From: Aliitabrizicola sp041905595
GTDB lineage: Bacteria; Pseudomonadota; Alphaproteobacteria; Rhodobacterales; Rhodobacteraceae
DNA: 64,000 bases
Direction: 5' to 3'
NCBI GenBank assembly: GCA_041905595.1
Contig: JAYRKT010000012.1
Coordinates: forward strand, 46,543 to 110,542
The stretch's first letter is position 1, and every line of letters starts with the position of its first letter. This document shows, piece after piece, positions 8,192 to 19,056 of this stretch. Under the pieces are notes generated by a model. That model saw only the letters and a program-made list of their open reading frames with translations. It was not told the DNA's origin and made no database searches. Made by a program: the position numbers and the translations under genes.

Positions 8192-9385
8192 TTATTGGGT
8201 CAGCGCGACCACGCCCGGCAGTTCCTTGCCTTCCATCCATTCCAGGAATGCGCCGCCCGCCGTCGAGATGTAGCTGAAGTCGTCGGCCACCCCGGCCTGA
8301 TTCAGCGCCGCCACCGTGTCGCCGCCGCCGGCGACCGAGACCAGCTTTCCGGCCCGGGTCAACTCGGCCACCGCGCGGGCTGCAGCGACCGTCGCCGCAT
8401 CGAAGGGCGGGATCTCGAACGCGCCGAGCGGGCCGTTCCAGATCAGCGTCTTGCTGGCGGCGAAGACCTTGGTCAGTTCCTCGACAGTCTGCGGGCCGGC
8501 ATCGAGGATCATCGCATCCGCCGGGCAATCGCCCGCGGCCACGGTCTCGTTCGCTGCGCCCGCCTTGAACTCGCGCGCCACGACGACGTCGACCGGCAGG
8601 TGGATCTTGCAGCCCGCCGTCTTGGCCTTTTCGATGATCTCGAGCGCCGTCGGCGCCATGTCGCGCTCGGCCAGCGACTTCCCGACCTCGACCCCCTGCG
8701 CCACGAGGAAGGTATTGGCCATGCCGCCGCCGATCACCAGGTGATCGACCTTCGACACGAGGTTGCCGAGCAGGTCGAGCTTGGTCGAAACCTTCGCCCC
8801 CCCCACGACCGCCACTACCGGCCGCTGCGGCTTGCCAAGCGCGGCCTCCAGTGCCTTGAGCTCCGCTTCCATCAGCCGGCCCGCAGCGTGGGGCAACAGC
8901 TTCGCGATGCCTTCGGTCGAGGAATGCGCCCGGTGCGCGGCGGAAAAGGCGTCGTTGACATAGACATCGCCAAGCGCGGCCATGCCGGCGGCGAGTTGCG
9001 GGTCGTTCTTCTCCTCGCCCTTGTGAAAGCGGGTGTTTTCCAGCAGGACCACGTCGCCGGGACCCATCGCGCCGACGGCTGCCTTGGCTGGGGCGCCGAT
9101 GCAATCCTCGGCGAAGATCACCTTGCGGCCGGGCAGGGCGGCTTGCAGTGCCGGCACGATCAGCTTCAGGCTCATCTCGGGCACGACCTCGCCCTTCGGA
9201 CGGCCAAAATGCGCCAGAAGAACCGGCTTGCCGCCCTTTTTCAGGATATCCTCGATGGTGGGCACGATCTTGTCGATGCGGGTCGTATCGGTGACCAGGC
9301 CATTCTCCATCGGCACGTTCACGTCTACGCGCACCAGAACCACCTTTCCGTTCAGGTCCAGGTCGTCAATCGTCTTCCAGCTCAT
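8192..9385 (-). CDS. pgk: Phosphoglycerate kinase
   Basis: Pgk converts 1,3-bisphosphoglycerate and ADP to 3-phosphoglycerate and ATP. At 397 residues it is full length. Signatures are KVVLVRVDVNVPMENG at the N-terminus, LLAHFGRPKGE, the hinge region VVAVVGGAKVSTKLDLL, and the C-terminal nucleotide loop VSVAGGGDTVAAL. It lies upstream of fbaB on the same strand, forming part of a lower-glycolysis/gluconeogenesis cluster with fbaB, eno and pdhABC. It is divergent from the cyclophilin pair across 137 bp. Confidence 0.97.
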   Translation of the reverse strand: MSWKTIDDLDLNGKVVLVRVDVNVPMENGLVTDTTRIDKIVPTIEDILKKGGKPVLLAHFGRPKGEVVPEMSLKLIVPALQAALPGRKVIFAEDCIGAPAKAAVGAMGPGDVVLLENTRFHKGEEKNDPQLAAGMAALGDVYVNDAFSAAHRAHSSTEGIAKLLPHAAGRLMEAELKALEAALGKPQRPVVAVVGGAKVSTKLDLLGNLVSKVDHLVIGGGMANTFLVAQGVEVGKSLAERDMAPTALEIIEKAKTAGCKIHLPVDVVVAREFKAGAANETVAAGDCPADAMILDAGPQTVEELTKVFAASKTLIWNGPLGAFEIPPFDAATVAAARAVAELTRAGKLVSVAGGGDTVAALNQAGVADDFSYISTAGGAFLEWMEGKELPGVVALTQ

Positions 9386-9522
9386 CGGTGTCCCTCCAGC
9401 GCGTTTCCGCCTCCTTTCGACCCCATCCGCTTCCTCTCGTCAACCGGCGCGCGCTTTGCCCTTCCCCTTGGGCCCCCGCGACATTAGGTTGCGGCCCGAA
9501 CCGAAGAGGAGAGGCTGGGCTG

Positions 9523-10021
9523 ATGGCCGAGATCAAGGACCCCGAGAACACCATCATCATGGAGCTGAAGGACGGCCGCGTGGTGATCGAACTTCTGCCC
9601 GACGTGGCACCGAAACATGTCGAGCGCATGAAGGCGCTTGCCCGAGCCGGTGCCTATGATGGCGTGATCTTCCACCGGGTGATCGAAGGCTTCATGGCCC
9701 AGTCGGGCGATGTCGAGCACGGCAACACCAGCAAGAACTACAATCCGCGCCGCGCCGGTACCGGCGGGTCGGACCTGCCGGACCTGCCGGCTGAATTCTC
9801 GCGCCTGCCGCACCAGCGCGGCTCGCTCGGCGCCGCCCGGTCGCAGAACCCGAACTCGGCCAACAGCCAGTTCTTCATCAATTTCAAGGACAACGGCTTC
9901 CTCAACGGCCAGTATACCGTTTACGGCCAGGTGATCGAGGGGATGGAGCATGTCGACAAGATCACCCGCGGCGAGCCGCCGGTGAACCCCGACAAGATGA
10001 TCTCTGTGAAGGTTGCTGCCG

Positions 10022-10029
<8 letters not shown>
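9523..10029 (+). CDS. ppiB: Cytosolic peptidyl-prolyl cis-trans isomerase (cyclophilin)
   Basis: This cyclophilin catalyses proline isomerisation during protein folding. The 168 residues show the cyclophilin core: VIFHRVIEGFMAQSGD, NPNSANSQFFI (catalytic Arg and Phe/Gln positions present) and LNGQYTVYGQVIEGMEHVD. ATG 9523 follows AGAGGAGAGG, and no export signal precedes the domain, so it should stay in the cytosol. It overlaps the next gene by 8 nt, and that gene encodes an exported paralogue. Confidence 0.93.
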
Positions 10030-10636
<607 letters not shown>

Positions 10637-10654
10637 GGCGGCGCCCGATCAAGG

Positions 10655-10673
10655 GGGGCTTTCTGCCCCCCAA
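10655..10673 (+). terminator. Candidate terminator after the cyclophilin pair
   Basis: GGGGGGC and GCCCCCC enclose a short TTTCT loop about 18 bp after the second cyclophilin stop. There is no T-run behind the stem, so termination is only likely if the stem itself stalls the polymerase. Confidence 0.4.
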
Positions 10674-10696
10674 CGGCCCCGGATTGCATCAGGGGC

Positions 10697-10805
10697 CTCC
10701 CCCCGAGGATAGTTGTTCAGAAAAGACGATAGAAGACTGCAGGGAGATCCGCACGGATCGTCCTCCGAGGCCTGCATGTCTCTTTTGCTCAAATATCCTC
10801 GGGGG
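10697..10805. repeat. Imperfect long inverted repeat (palindromic intergenic element)
   Basis: The left arm (10697-10726, beginning CCTCCCCCCGAGGATA) and the right arm (10778-10805, ending ATATCCTCGGGGG) are imperfect inverse copies: both read CCCCCGAGGATA followed by an A/G-rich AAAAGAC or AAAAGAGAC tail. About 50 bp separates them. I recall CCCCGAGGATA-type sequences as recurrent intergenic motifs in Rhodobacteraceae genomes, which fits a small dispersed repeat. It lies between the cyclophilin and tyrS 3' ends. Confidence 0.5.
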
Positions 10806-10821
10806 TGAGCCCCAGAGGGGC

Positions 10822-10841
10822 GAGGGGGCAGACAGCCCCTC
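10822..10841 (-). terminator. Hairpin downstream of tyrS
   Basis: GAGGGGGC (10822-10829) and GCCCCTC (10835-10841) pair around AGACA, 8 bp past the tyrS stop. It lacks a U-tract on the minus strand, so it may be a mRNA 3' stabiliser rather than a true terminator. Confidence 0.4.
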
Positions 10842-10848
10842 CGCAACC

Positions 10849-12099
10849 TCAGCCCAAAGTCACCAGCGCATGGCGCTTGCGCCCTGCGGTCAGCTTGACC
10901 GGCTCGACCAGCTCGCCCGCGCCCAGCATCAGGCCGGCATCGGTCACCAGATCGTCGTTCAGCCGCGCGCCGCCCTCGGCGATCAGGCGCTTGGCATCCT
11001 TGCCGGACTTTGCGAGCCCGGTGCGGACAAAAAGTTGCGCAACCGAGATGCCCTCGGCCACGTCGCCCGGCTCCAGCACCAGCGTCGGCAGATCGTCGCC
11101 CACGCCGCCCTTCTCGAAGACTTCGCGTGCTGTCGCTTCCGCCGCTGCCGCCGCCTCAGCTCCGTGCAGCAGCGTCGTCACCGCATTGGCCAGCACGATC
11201 TTCGCGCCGTTGATCTCCGACCCCTGCAGCGCGCCGAGCCGCGCGCATTCGTCAAGCGGCAGCTCGGTGTAAAGCTTCAGGAACCGTCCGACATCGGCAT
11301 CGGTGGTGTTGCGCCAGAACTGCCAGAATTCGTAGGGGCTCAGCAGCTCGGCATTCAGCCAGATCGCGCCCGAGGCCGACTTGCCCATCTTCTTGCCGTC
11401 CGAGGTGGTCAGCAGCGGCGAGGTCAGCCCGAACACCTCGGCGTCGATCACCCGGCGCGTCAGGTCCACGCCGTTGACGATGTTGCCCCACTGGTCCGAG
11501 CCGCCCATCTGGATCAGGCAGCCATAGCGGCGGCGCAGTTCGAGGAAGTCATAGGCCTGCAGGATCATGTAGTTGAATTCGAGGAAGCTGAGCGACTGCT
11601 CCCGGTCGAGCCGCGACTTCACCGAGTCGAAGCTCAGCATCCGGTTGACGCTGAAATGCCGGCCGATGTCGCGCAGGAAGCCGAGATAGTTCAGCCCGTC
11701 CAGCCATTCGGCATTGTTGACCATGATCGCGTCGGTCGGGCCGTCGCCGAAGCGGACGTAGGGAGAGAAGGCGCGCTTGATCCCGGCGATGTTGGCGTCG
11801 ATCTGCTCGTTGGTCAGCAACGGCCGTTCCTCGGCGCGGAACGAGGGGTCGCCCACCTTGGTCGTGCCCCCGCCCATCAGCACGATCGGCTTGTGGCCGG
11901 TCTTCTGCAGCCAGCGCAGCATCATGATCTGGATCAGCGATCCGACATGAAGAGATGTCGCCGTTGCATCGAACCCGATATAGCCCGGCACCACCCCCTT
12001 GACCAAGGCCTCGTCCAGCCCCTGATAATCGGTGCAGTCGGCGAGGTAGCCGCGCTCGATCATCACGCGCATGAAATCCGATTTCGGGTGGTAGGTCAT
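10849..12099 (-). CDS. tyrS: Tyrosyl-tRNA synthetase
   Basis: TyrS charges tRNA-Tyr. The 416-residue product carries the class I HIGH-type motif (SLHVGSL), tyrosine-binding residues in YIGFDAT and the KMSKS-type loop (KKMGKSASG), with an S4-like RNA-binding C-terminal domain (GLAKSGKDAKRLIAEGGARLND). ATG 12099 matches the family start at MTYHPKSDF; the open frame above it is unrelated. It is divergent from anmK with 62 bp between the two start codons. Confidence 0.96.
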   Translation of the reverse strand: MTYHPKSDFMRVMIERGYLADCTDYQGLDEALVKGVVPGYIGFDATATSLHVGSLIQIMMLRWLQKTGHKPIVLMGGGTTKVGDPSFRAEERPLLTNEQIDANIAGIKRAFSPYVRFGDGPTDAIMVNNAEWLDGLNYLGFLRDIGRHFSVNRMLSFDSVKSRLDREQSLSFLEFNYMILQAYDFLELRRRYGCLIQMGGSDQWGNIVNGVDLTRRVIDAEVFGLTSPLLTTSDGKKMGKSASGAIWLNAELLSPYEFWQFWRNTTDADVGRFLKLYTELPLDECARLGALQGSEINGAKIVLANAVTTLLHGAEAAAAAEATAREVFEKGGVGDDLPTLVLEPGDVAEGISVAQLFVRTGLAKSGKDAKRLIAEGGARLNDDLVTDAGLMLGAGELVEPVKLTAGRKRHALVTLG

Positions 12100-12161
12100 T
12101 GCCGTCTCGTGCTTGAAGGAACGGGTGGGATATACCGGGCAAGGGGGGCAAGGGAAAGACC

Positions 12162-13262
12162 ATGCTGACATCGCGCGCCGTCTGGGCTTTGGGGACCATG
12201 TCCGGCACGTCGCTGGATGGCGTCGATGCCGCGATGATCCTGACCGACGGCGAGCGCATCCTCGAATTCGGCCCCTCTGATTACCGACCCTATTCCGACT
12301 CCGAGCGCGCGGTGTTGAAGGCCGCCCTTGGTCTCTGGCCGGGCGATGCGGCGGTCGAGGCGGCGGCCGAGGTCGTTGAAACCGCCCACGCCGAACTGCT
12401 GTCGCGCTTTTCTGGGGCCGAGATCATCGGCTTCCACGGCCAGACGCTGGCCCATGACCCGGCGAACCGCCGGACCCATCAGGCGGGGTCGGGCCCGATC
12501 CTGGCCGAAGTGCTGGGCGTGCCGGTCGTGTGGGATTTCCGCTCGGCCGATGTGGCGCTCGGCGGGCAGGGGGCGCCGCTTGCGCCCTATTACCACTTCG
12601 CACTCGCCCGCCATATCGGCGCGACCCTGCCGGTTGCCTTCCTGAACCTCGGCGGCGTCGGAAACCTGACATGGACCGATCCGCGCCAGTCGGGGCCCGA
12701 GCAACCCGGCGCGGTCATGGCCTTCGACACCGGCCCTGCCAATGCGCCGGTCAACGACCTGATGCAGGCGCGGTTCGGCCAGACACAGGACGAGGGCGGG
12801 GCACTGGCCGCGACCGGCAGCCCGGATGAAGCCATCCTCGAGGCATTCCTGCGCCACCCCTGGTTCCACCGGATGCCGCCCAAGTCTCTCGACCGCAACG
12901 ATTTTACCAGCCTGTTCCAGGCGGTCGGATCGCTGACCGATGCCGATGCGGCGGCTACGCTGACCGCCGCCGCGGCGCGGGCCGTGGCGCGCGGGGCCGA
13001 GCATTTTCCGACGCCTGTTTCCCGTGTCCTCGTCACCGGCGGCGGACGCCACAACGCGACGCTGATGGAGATGCTGGACCGCCTGCTCGCCGCGGAAGTC
13101 CTGCCGGTCGAGGCGGTTGGTCTCGACGGTGACATGCTCGAGGCGCAGGCCTTCGCCTTCCTCGCCGTTCGCGTGGCGCGGGGGTTGCCGACCTCCGGCC
13201 CTTCGACCACCGGGGTTGCGGGGCTGGTCGGCGGCGGGCAGATCAGCCGGCCGGGCGGCTGA
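12162..13262 (+). CDS. anmK: Anhydro-N-acetylmuramic acid kinase
   Basis: AnmK phosphorylates and opens 1,6-anhydroMurNAc recovered from peptidoglycan turnover. The 366 residues show the ATP-binding GTMSGTSLDGVDAAM at the N-terminus, GFHGQTLAHDP, the VVWDFRSADVALGGQGAPLAPYYH block and a C-terminal VLVTGGGRHNATLMEML. ATG 12162 follows a purine-rich AAGGGGGGCAAGGGAAAG. Its last 20 bp overlap the convergent rarD 3' end. Confidence 0.95.
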   Translation: MLTSRAVWALGTMSGTSLDGVDAAMILTDGERILEFGPSDYRPYSDSERAVLKAALGLWPGDAAVEAAAEVVETAHAELLSRFSGAEIIGFHGQTLAHDPANRRTHQAGSGPILAEVLGVPVVWDFRSADVALGGQGAPLAPYYHFALARHIGATLPVAFLNLGGVGNLTWTDPRQSGPEQPGAVMAFDTGPANAPVNDLMQARFGQTQDEGGALAATGSPDEAILEAFLRHPWFHRMPPKSLDRNDFTSLFQAVGSLTDADAAATLTAAAARAVARGAEHFPTPVSRVLVTGGGRHNATLMEMLDRLLAAEVLPVEAVGLDGDMLEAQAFAFLAVRVARGLPTSGPSTTGVAGLVGGGQISRPGG

Positions 13263-14160
13263 CACTGAGCTTGCGCAGGAGCGACAGCGTATAGATCGCC
13301 AGTGCGCCCCAGATCATCGGGAAGGCGATCATGCGCGCGGTTCCCATCGGTTCATGGAAGACGAAGACGGCGGTCAGAAAGATCATCGTCGGCGCGATGT
13401 ACTGCATCATGGCGATGGTCGACAGGCGCAGGAGTTTTGCGCCATTGGCGTAAAGCATCAGCGGTACTGCGGTGACAATCCCGCAGGACAGGAGCATCAC
13501 CGTATCGAAGGTATTGCCCTGGATGAAATGGCTGCTGCCCTGCAGCTGGATCCAGACGGCATAGGTCAGCGCCGGGATCATCAGAAGCAGGACTTCCAGC
13601 ATGAAGCCCTGGTTCGGGCCGATCGGCAACGAGCGCTTGAAATAGGCGTAGAAGCCCCAGGTGCCGGTCAGCGCCAGCGCGACCCAGGGCAGGCGGCCGT
13701 TCTCGATGGTCAGGAGGGCGACCGCAAGGCCGGCCAGCGCCACCGCAACAAGCTGTGGCTTCGTCAGCTTTTCGCCCAGCAGCACCGCGCCCAGGAACAC
13801 GCTGAAAAGCGGATTGATGTAGTAACCAAGTGCGGCATCCAGCGCATGGCCCGAACCGATGGCCCAGACATAGATCCCCCAGTTGACCGAGATCAGCGCG
13901 GCGGTGATCGCGCCCATGGCCAGCGTCTTCGGCGTGGTCAGCGCCCGCTTCAGGTCCGCGGTCCGCCCGGTGAACAGCAGGACCGCCCCGGCAATCGGCA
14001 CAGACCAGATCACCCGGTGGGCGATTACCTCGACCGGCGAGATATGCGACAGCGCCTTCATGAAGAGCGGCAGGAAACCCCAAAGGAAGTAGGCGCCGAG
14101 CGCGTAAAGGAAGCCCGGCAGCGTATCGCCGGTCGGTTGCGGGTCGGTCTTCTCTGCCAT
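13243..14160 (-). CDS. rarD: RarD-type EamA family permease
   Basis: This is a predicted inner-membrane drug/metabolite transporter of 305 residues with about ten hydrophobic helices. RarD features are GFLYALGAYFLWGFLPLFMKAL at the N-terminus, VIAHRVIWSVP, and LRLSTIAMMQYIAPTMIFL near the end. The substrate is not known from sequence. ATG 14160 is preceded by GGAGGA at ideal spacing. Its 3' end overlaps anmK by 20 bp in convergent orientation, so antisense effects on the two 3' ends are possible. Confidence 0.9.
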   Translation of the reverse strand: MAEKTDPQPTGDTLPGFLYALGAYFLWGFLPLFMKALSHISPVEVIAHRVIWSVPIAGAVLLFTGRTADLKRALTTPKTLAMGAITAALISVNWGIYVWAIGSGHALDAALGYYINPLFSVFLGAVLLGEKLTKPQLVAVALAGLAVALLTIENGRLPWVALALTGTWGFYAYFKRSLPIGPNQGFMLEVLLLMIPALTYAVWIQLQGSSHFIQGNTFDTVMLLSCGIVTAVPLMLYANGAKLLRLSTIAMMQYIAPTMIFLTAVFVFHEPMGTARMIAFPMIWGALAIYTLSLLRKLSVSRPAG

Positions 14161-14329
14161 GATGTCCTCCGGAACCGCGGGCATAGCCGGTTCAGGGGGG
14201 AAGCGCCAATCACCAATTTCGCGGGGCGCCGTCACGAATCTTGATGGAACCCGCTGTTGGAAGCAGCAGCAGAAAAGGGCCAGCGGCCGGGACGTGCCCG
14301 GCCGCATTGCAGACCCAAGCGCCGGCGGC

Positions 14330-14824
14330 TCAGGCAGGTTTCGCCAGCGCGCCGCCGATGCGTTCGGAGACAAAGCCGAAGACATTGCCGACGATGAGCG
14401 AGATCAGCACCGTCGCCGCCGCCTTGATCGTCGCGGCCGGATCGTTGATCGCGACACCGGTCAGCAGGCAGAAGGCTGCGGTCGAGGCATAGCCGTAGAC
14501 GCCCGCCGGAATGGTCGAGAGCGCCGGCAGATGCGCACCGAGGACAAGGATCACCACGGAGATCCCGACAAGGATCGAGGTGACGATCACGGATCCCGCA
14601 ACGGTGCCGACGACGATCAGCGTGATGGCCGCCACGACGACACCCCAGGCGTGGTTGATGGCGCATTTGGTCAGGCCATCGGATTTGCCGCCGGCATGAT
14701 AGAAGGCGCCCCAGCCGACAAACAGCGCCCAGACCTGCAGGCCGAACGGCGTGCCAAGGCAAAGCCAGGTGGCGACGGCGGCGAGGGCGCCGATAGAGAT
14801 CGCCAGCGCGGTGATGATGTTCAT
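14330..14824 (-). CDS. DUF1097 family membrane protein
   Basis: The product is a 164-residue, strongly hydrophobic protein with about five to six membrane helices. It begins MNIITALAISIGALAAVATW and contains FVGWGAFYHAGGKSDGL and the glycine-rich GNVFGFVSERIGGALAKPA end. I place it in the DUF1097 group, whose function is unknown. ATG 14824 is directly preceded by GGAGGAAGGAAGG. It stands between eno and rarD, all three on the minus strand but too far apart to be an obvious operon. Confidence 0.8.
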   Translation of the reverse strand: MNIITALAISIGALAAVATWLCLGTPFGLQVWALFVGWGAFYHAGGKSDGLTKCAINHAWGVVVAAITLIVVGTVAGSVIVTSILVGISVVILVLGAHLPALSTIPAGVYGYASTAAFCLLTGVAINDPAATIKAAATVLISLIVGNVFGFVSERIGGALAKPA

Positions 14825-15010
14825 TCCTTCCTTCCTCCCGTTTCCCTCCCGGTCCCAGTGCCGGGTGCGGCGCACGATGACGGCGCGGGCAGGCCGGGCA
14901 AATGCCACCTAGGTCTCTACGACCAGGAACGGAATTGGGGCGAAGGGCGAACGGACGGGGAATTCGGACACAGAAAATGGTCGTAGATCGCTGCGCAGCG
15001 CGGAATGCGA

Positions 15011-15040
15011 AGCGGGCGCCCCCGCGAGGGAGCGCCCGCT
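15011..15040 (-). terminator. Hairpin downstream of eno
   Basis: A 13-bp stem with one mismatch (15011-15023 with 15028-15040) closes on a GCGA tetraloop, 21 bp past the eno stop. On the minus strand the following bases are not T-rich, so it may act as a 3'-end stabiliser or a weak terminator. Confidence 0.55.
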
Positions 15041-15061
15041 CATCCGGTTCCAGTACGGGCG

Positions 15062-16339
<1,278 letters not shown>

Positions 16340-16385
16340 GAAAAGGCTCCCCTCGGGGTTTGAAACTCGGGCTCTCGCCGGGGTC

Positions 16386-17297
16386 TTACAGCGCGGGAAC
16401 GTTCAAGGAAAGAGCGCGTTGCCGCGCCCTTTCGCGCGCAAAGGCGTAAAGCCCCGACCCGATGATGAGCGCGGCACCTGACAGGGTGATGACATCCGGC
16501 CGTTCCGAGAACACCGTCACGGCGAAGATCAGCGCAAACAGCAGCCGCGAATAGCGGAAGGGCGCGATCACCGAGATGTCGCCATGCCGCGTCGCCGCCG
16601 TGATCGCCCAGTAGCCGGCCGTCCCAAACAGGACGCCGCCCAGCATGTAGCCCGCCTGTGGTCCGTCGGGCACGACCACCCGCTGCTCCCAGGCAAGCAT
16701 CAGCAGTCCGAGCAGCGCGACAGCGATCAGGCCCCAGGCCGAGATTTGTGCCGTGCTCGCCTCGCGGGGCGTGCGGCGGGTGGCAAGGTCGCGCAGCGCC
16801 AGCCCGGCGATCGATGCCAGAACCAGTAGCGCCTGCGGCTGAAATCCGTCGAATCCCGGCCGGATCACCAGCAGGACGCCGGCAAAGCCCACAGCGATCG
16901 CCATCCAGCGCCGCCAGCCGACCTTTTCGCCCATGAACAGCACCGCGCCAAGCGTGACCGCGAGAGGCATAGCCTGCAACACCGCCGAGACGGTGGCCAG
17001 GGGCAGGGTGGCAAGACCGATGATGTAGCCAAGCGTCGCGATCATCTCGCCCAGATTCCGCGCGGCCACGGCCCGGTTCAACGCCAGTGGCGTCAACACC
17101 CGGCGACCTTCGATCCGGGCGACCACGGCAAAGATCAGCGCGCCGGCGAATCCGGCGACAAAGATCACCTCGCCGGCCGGCAGATCGGTCGCAGCCAGTT
17201 TCAGGAACATGTCCTCGACCGCGAACAGCGCCATCGAGCCCGTCATCAGGGCGATGCCGCGCAGGTTTTCGGCGGCGGAAGCGGGGGAATGGGACAA
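16386..17297 (-). CDS. EamA family (DMT) transporter
   Basis: A 303-residue membrane protein with ten predicted helices in two EamA repeats (ALFAVEDMFLKLA in the first; ISVIAPFRYSRLLFALIFA in the second). The substrate is unknown. The best start is a TTG at 17297, only 2 nt after the fur-family stop, with AAAGGG from the end of that gene as Shine-Dalgarno; this suggests translation coupled to fur. An internal ATG 17 codons in is the alternative. Confidence 0.85.
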   Translation of the reverse strand: MSHSPASAAENLRGIALMTGSMALFAVEDMFLKLAATDLPAGEVIFVAGFAGALIFAVVARIEGRRVLTPLALNRAVAARNLGEMIATLGYIIGLATLPLATVSAVLQAMPLAVTLGAVLFMGEKVGWRRWMAIAVGFAGVLLVIRPGFDGFQPQALLVLASIAGLALRDLATRRTPREASTAQISAWGLIAVALLGLLMLAWEQRVVVPDGPQAGYMLGGVLFGTAGYWAITAATRHGDISVIAPFRYSRLLFALIFAVTVFSERPDVITLSGAALIIGSGLYAFARERARQRALSLNVPAL

Positions 17298-17299
17298 GA

Positions 17300-17713
17300 T
17301 CAGCCCTTTTTCCGCGGCACGCCGTAAAGTTCCAGCCGGTGCCCGATCAGCTTGTAGCCCAGACGCTCGGCGATCCTGTCCTGCAGCGCCTCGATCTCGG
17401 GGTCGACGAACTCGATCACCTCGCCCGAGTTCATGTCGATCAGGTGATCGTGGTGGTCGCGCTCGGCATCTTCGTAGCGGGCGCGGCCGTCACCGAATTC
17501 CAGCTTGTCGAGAATCCCAGATTCCTCGAACAGCTTCACCGTCCTGTAGACGGTCGCGATCGATATCTTGGGGTCGAGCCGGCTGGCACGGTGGTACAGT
17601 TCTTCGACATCGGGGTGATCTTCGGCCTGTTCAATCACCCGCGCCACGATGCGGCGCTGGTCGGTCATGCGCAGGCCCTTGGCCTCGCAGCGGGCAATGA
17701 TGTCGGCCGTCAT
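17300..17713 (-). CDS. fur: Fur-family metalloregulator (Fur/Mur type)
   Basis: This DNA-binding repressor responds to iron or manganese. Its 137 residues have the winged-helix recognition segment ISIATVYRTVKLFEESGIL and the metal/dimer motif RDHHDHLIDMNSGEVIEFVDPEIE. The two cysteines found in this motif in E. coli Fur (CxxC) are replaced by Met and Ser, which matches alphaproteobacterial Fur/Mur proteins that often sense Mn(II). It is followed at once by the EamA gene and is divergent from another EamA gene. The exact metal cannot be told from sequence. Confidence 0.9.
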   Translation of the reverse strand: MTADIIARCEAKGLRMTDQRRIVARVIEQAEDHPDVEELYHRASRLDPKISIATVYRTVKLFEESGILDKLEFGDGRARYEDAERDHHDHLIDMNSGEVIEFVDPEIEALQDRIAERLGYKLIGHRLELYGVPRKKG

Positions 17714-17854
17714 CGGCGTCTCCGGGCTGTCAGCCGCTCCTGACTTCGGCTTTAGGGGATTCGCGCGGGCCTCGCCAGTGGCAAGCGCGCGCCGGCTTGA
17801 CAGTCGGAACAGCCGCGCAAAGGGTTGCCGCGCCGTATCGGGAGTGGAATGACC

Positions 17855-18757
17855 ATGCCGCGCAAGGACAGGTTGGATGCGCGTGGGGTTGCGGCGCTGC
17901 TGGCGATTTCCGCGCTTCTGGCGCTGAACCAGATCGTGGTCAAGCTGGTCAATGCCGGGTTGCAGCCGGTGTTCTTCGCCGGTCTGCGGTCGCTGATCGC
18001 CGTCCTTTCGGTGCTTGGCTGGATGACGTTCCGCGGCATCTCGCCCCGCATCCCGCGCGAGGCTCTGCCGGCGGCCCTTGCGATGGGGCTGGCCTTCGCG
18101 GGTGAGTTCCTGTGCCTGTTTATCGCGCTCGACCTGACGACGGTCGTTCGTGCCGCGATCCTGTTCTACACCATGCCGTTCTGGTTCTCGCTTCTGGCGC
18201 ATTTCTTGCTGCCGGGCGAGCGGCTGACCCGGTTGAAGGCTCTTGGCCTCGTCTTTTCCTTCGCCGGCACCGCCTGGGCGATTCTCGACAAGGGCAGCGC
18301 CGCGGCAGGACAGGCGAGCTTTACAGGCGATATGTGCGCTGTGGCCGGCGCCTTCGGCTGGGCAATGACGGCTTTTCTGGCCCGTGGATCGGCCATGGCG
18401 CGGCAGCAGCCCGAAACGCAACTGTTCTGGATGGTGCTGGTCTCGGGCCCGATTCTGGTCGCGGTGGCCCCTTTCTTCGGGCCGCTGGTGCGCGATCTGC
18501 AGCCGCTGCACATCTGGGGGCTGCTGTTCCAGGCTGTCGTCGTGGTGACCGGCGGGTTTGTCGCCTGGCTGTGGGTCCTGTCGGTCTATCCCGCCTCCAC
18601 CGTGGCGAGCTTTTCCTTCCTCACTCCGGTCTTAGGGATGCTTCTGGGCTGGCTTCTGCTTGGAGAGCCGATCGGACCGGGGATTCTGGGGGCCGCGGTC
18701 CTGGTCGCGGGGGGAATCATCCTCATCAACCGGCGTCGGCCATTGCCTGATAACTAG
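17855..18757 (+). CDS. EamA family (DMT) transporter
   Basis: A 300-residue inner-membrane protein with two EamA repeats (ARGVAALLAISALLALNQIVVKLV at the N-terminus, shown here as hydrophobic helix one, and PASTVASFSFLTPVLGMLLGW in the second half). The substrate is unknown. ATG 17855 is preferred over ATG 17849 because GGAGTGG lies 8 nt ahead of it. It is divergent from fur across 141 bp. Confidence 0.87.
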   Translation: MPRKDRLDARGVAALLAISALLALNQIVVKLVNAGLQPVFFAGLRSLIAVLSVLGWMTFRGISPRIPREALPAALAMGLAFAGEFLCLFIALDLTTVVRAAILFYTMPFWFSLLAHFLLPGERLTRLKALGLVFSFAGTAWAILDKGSAAAGQASFTGDMCAVAGAFGWAMTAFLARGSAMARQQPETQLFWMVLVSGPILVAVAPFFGPLVRDLQPLHIWGLLFQAVVVVTGGFVAWLWVLSVYPASTVASFSFLTPVLGMLLGWLLLGEPIGPGILGAAVLVAGGIILINRRRPLPDN

Positions 18758-18918
18758 GCAGTCGGGCCGGCGAATTCTTGCCGCAGGCGGTGCGGTTTCG
18801 CGGTGCGCCGCTGCGGTGGAATTCGAGGGATTTCTGAGCCAGGTCTGCCAAAGGGCGGGGAATGCGCAAGAAACCTTGACTGGACTGGAACGGTCCCCCG
18901 ACTTCTGCACAGGGTTTC

Positions 18919-18959
18919 CCACATCTGGTATGAATCGGCCAACTGCGGCCCAGATGTGG
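18919..18959. repeat. Perfect 10-bp inverted repeat upstream of nrdJ
   Basis: CCACATCTGG (18919-18928) is the exact reverse complement of CCAGATGTGG (18950-18959), with a 21-nt spacer. It lies about 100 bp upstream of the NrdR-type box. It could be a paired regulator site or a cruciform/hairpin; no T-run follows, so it is a poor terminator for the upstream EamA gene. Confidence 0.45.
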
Positions 18960-19056
18960 CAGAGTTGCCGTCAAGGCTAATCTTCGCTCTCGGGTCGTAA
19001 AAAATCCGTTGCAGAGCCTCCGCCATTACCGCAGATTGACGCGGTAGCCGGAAGCG

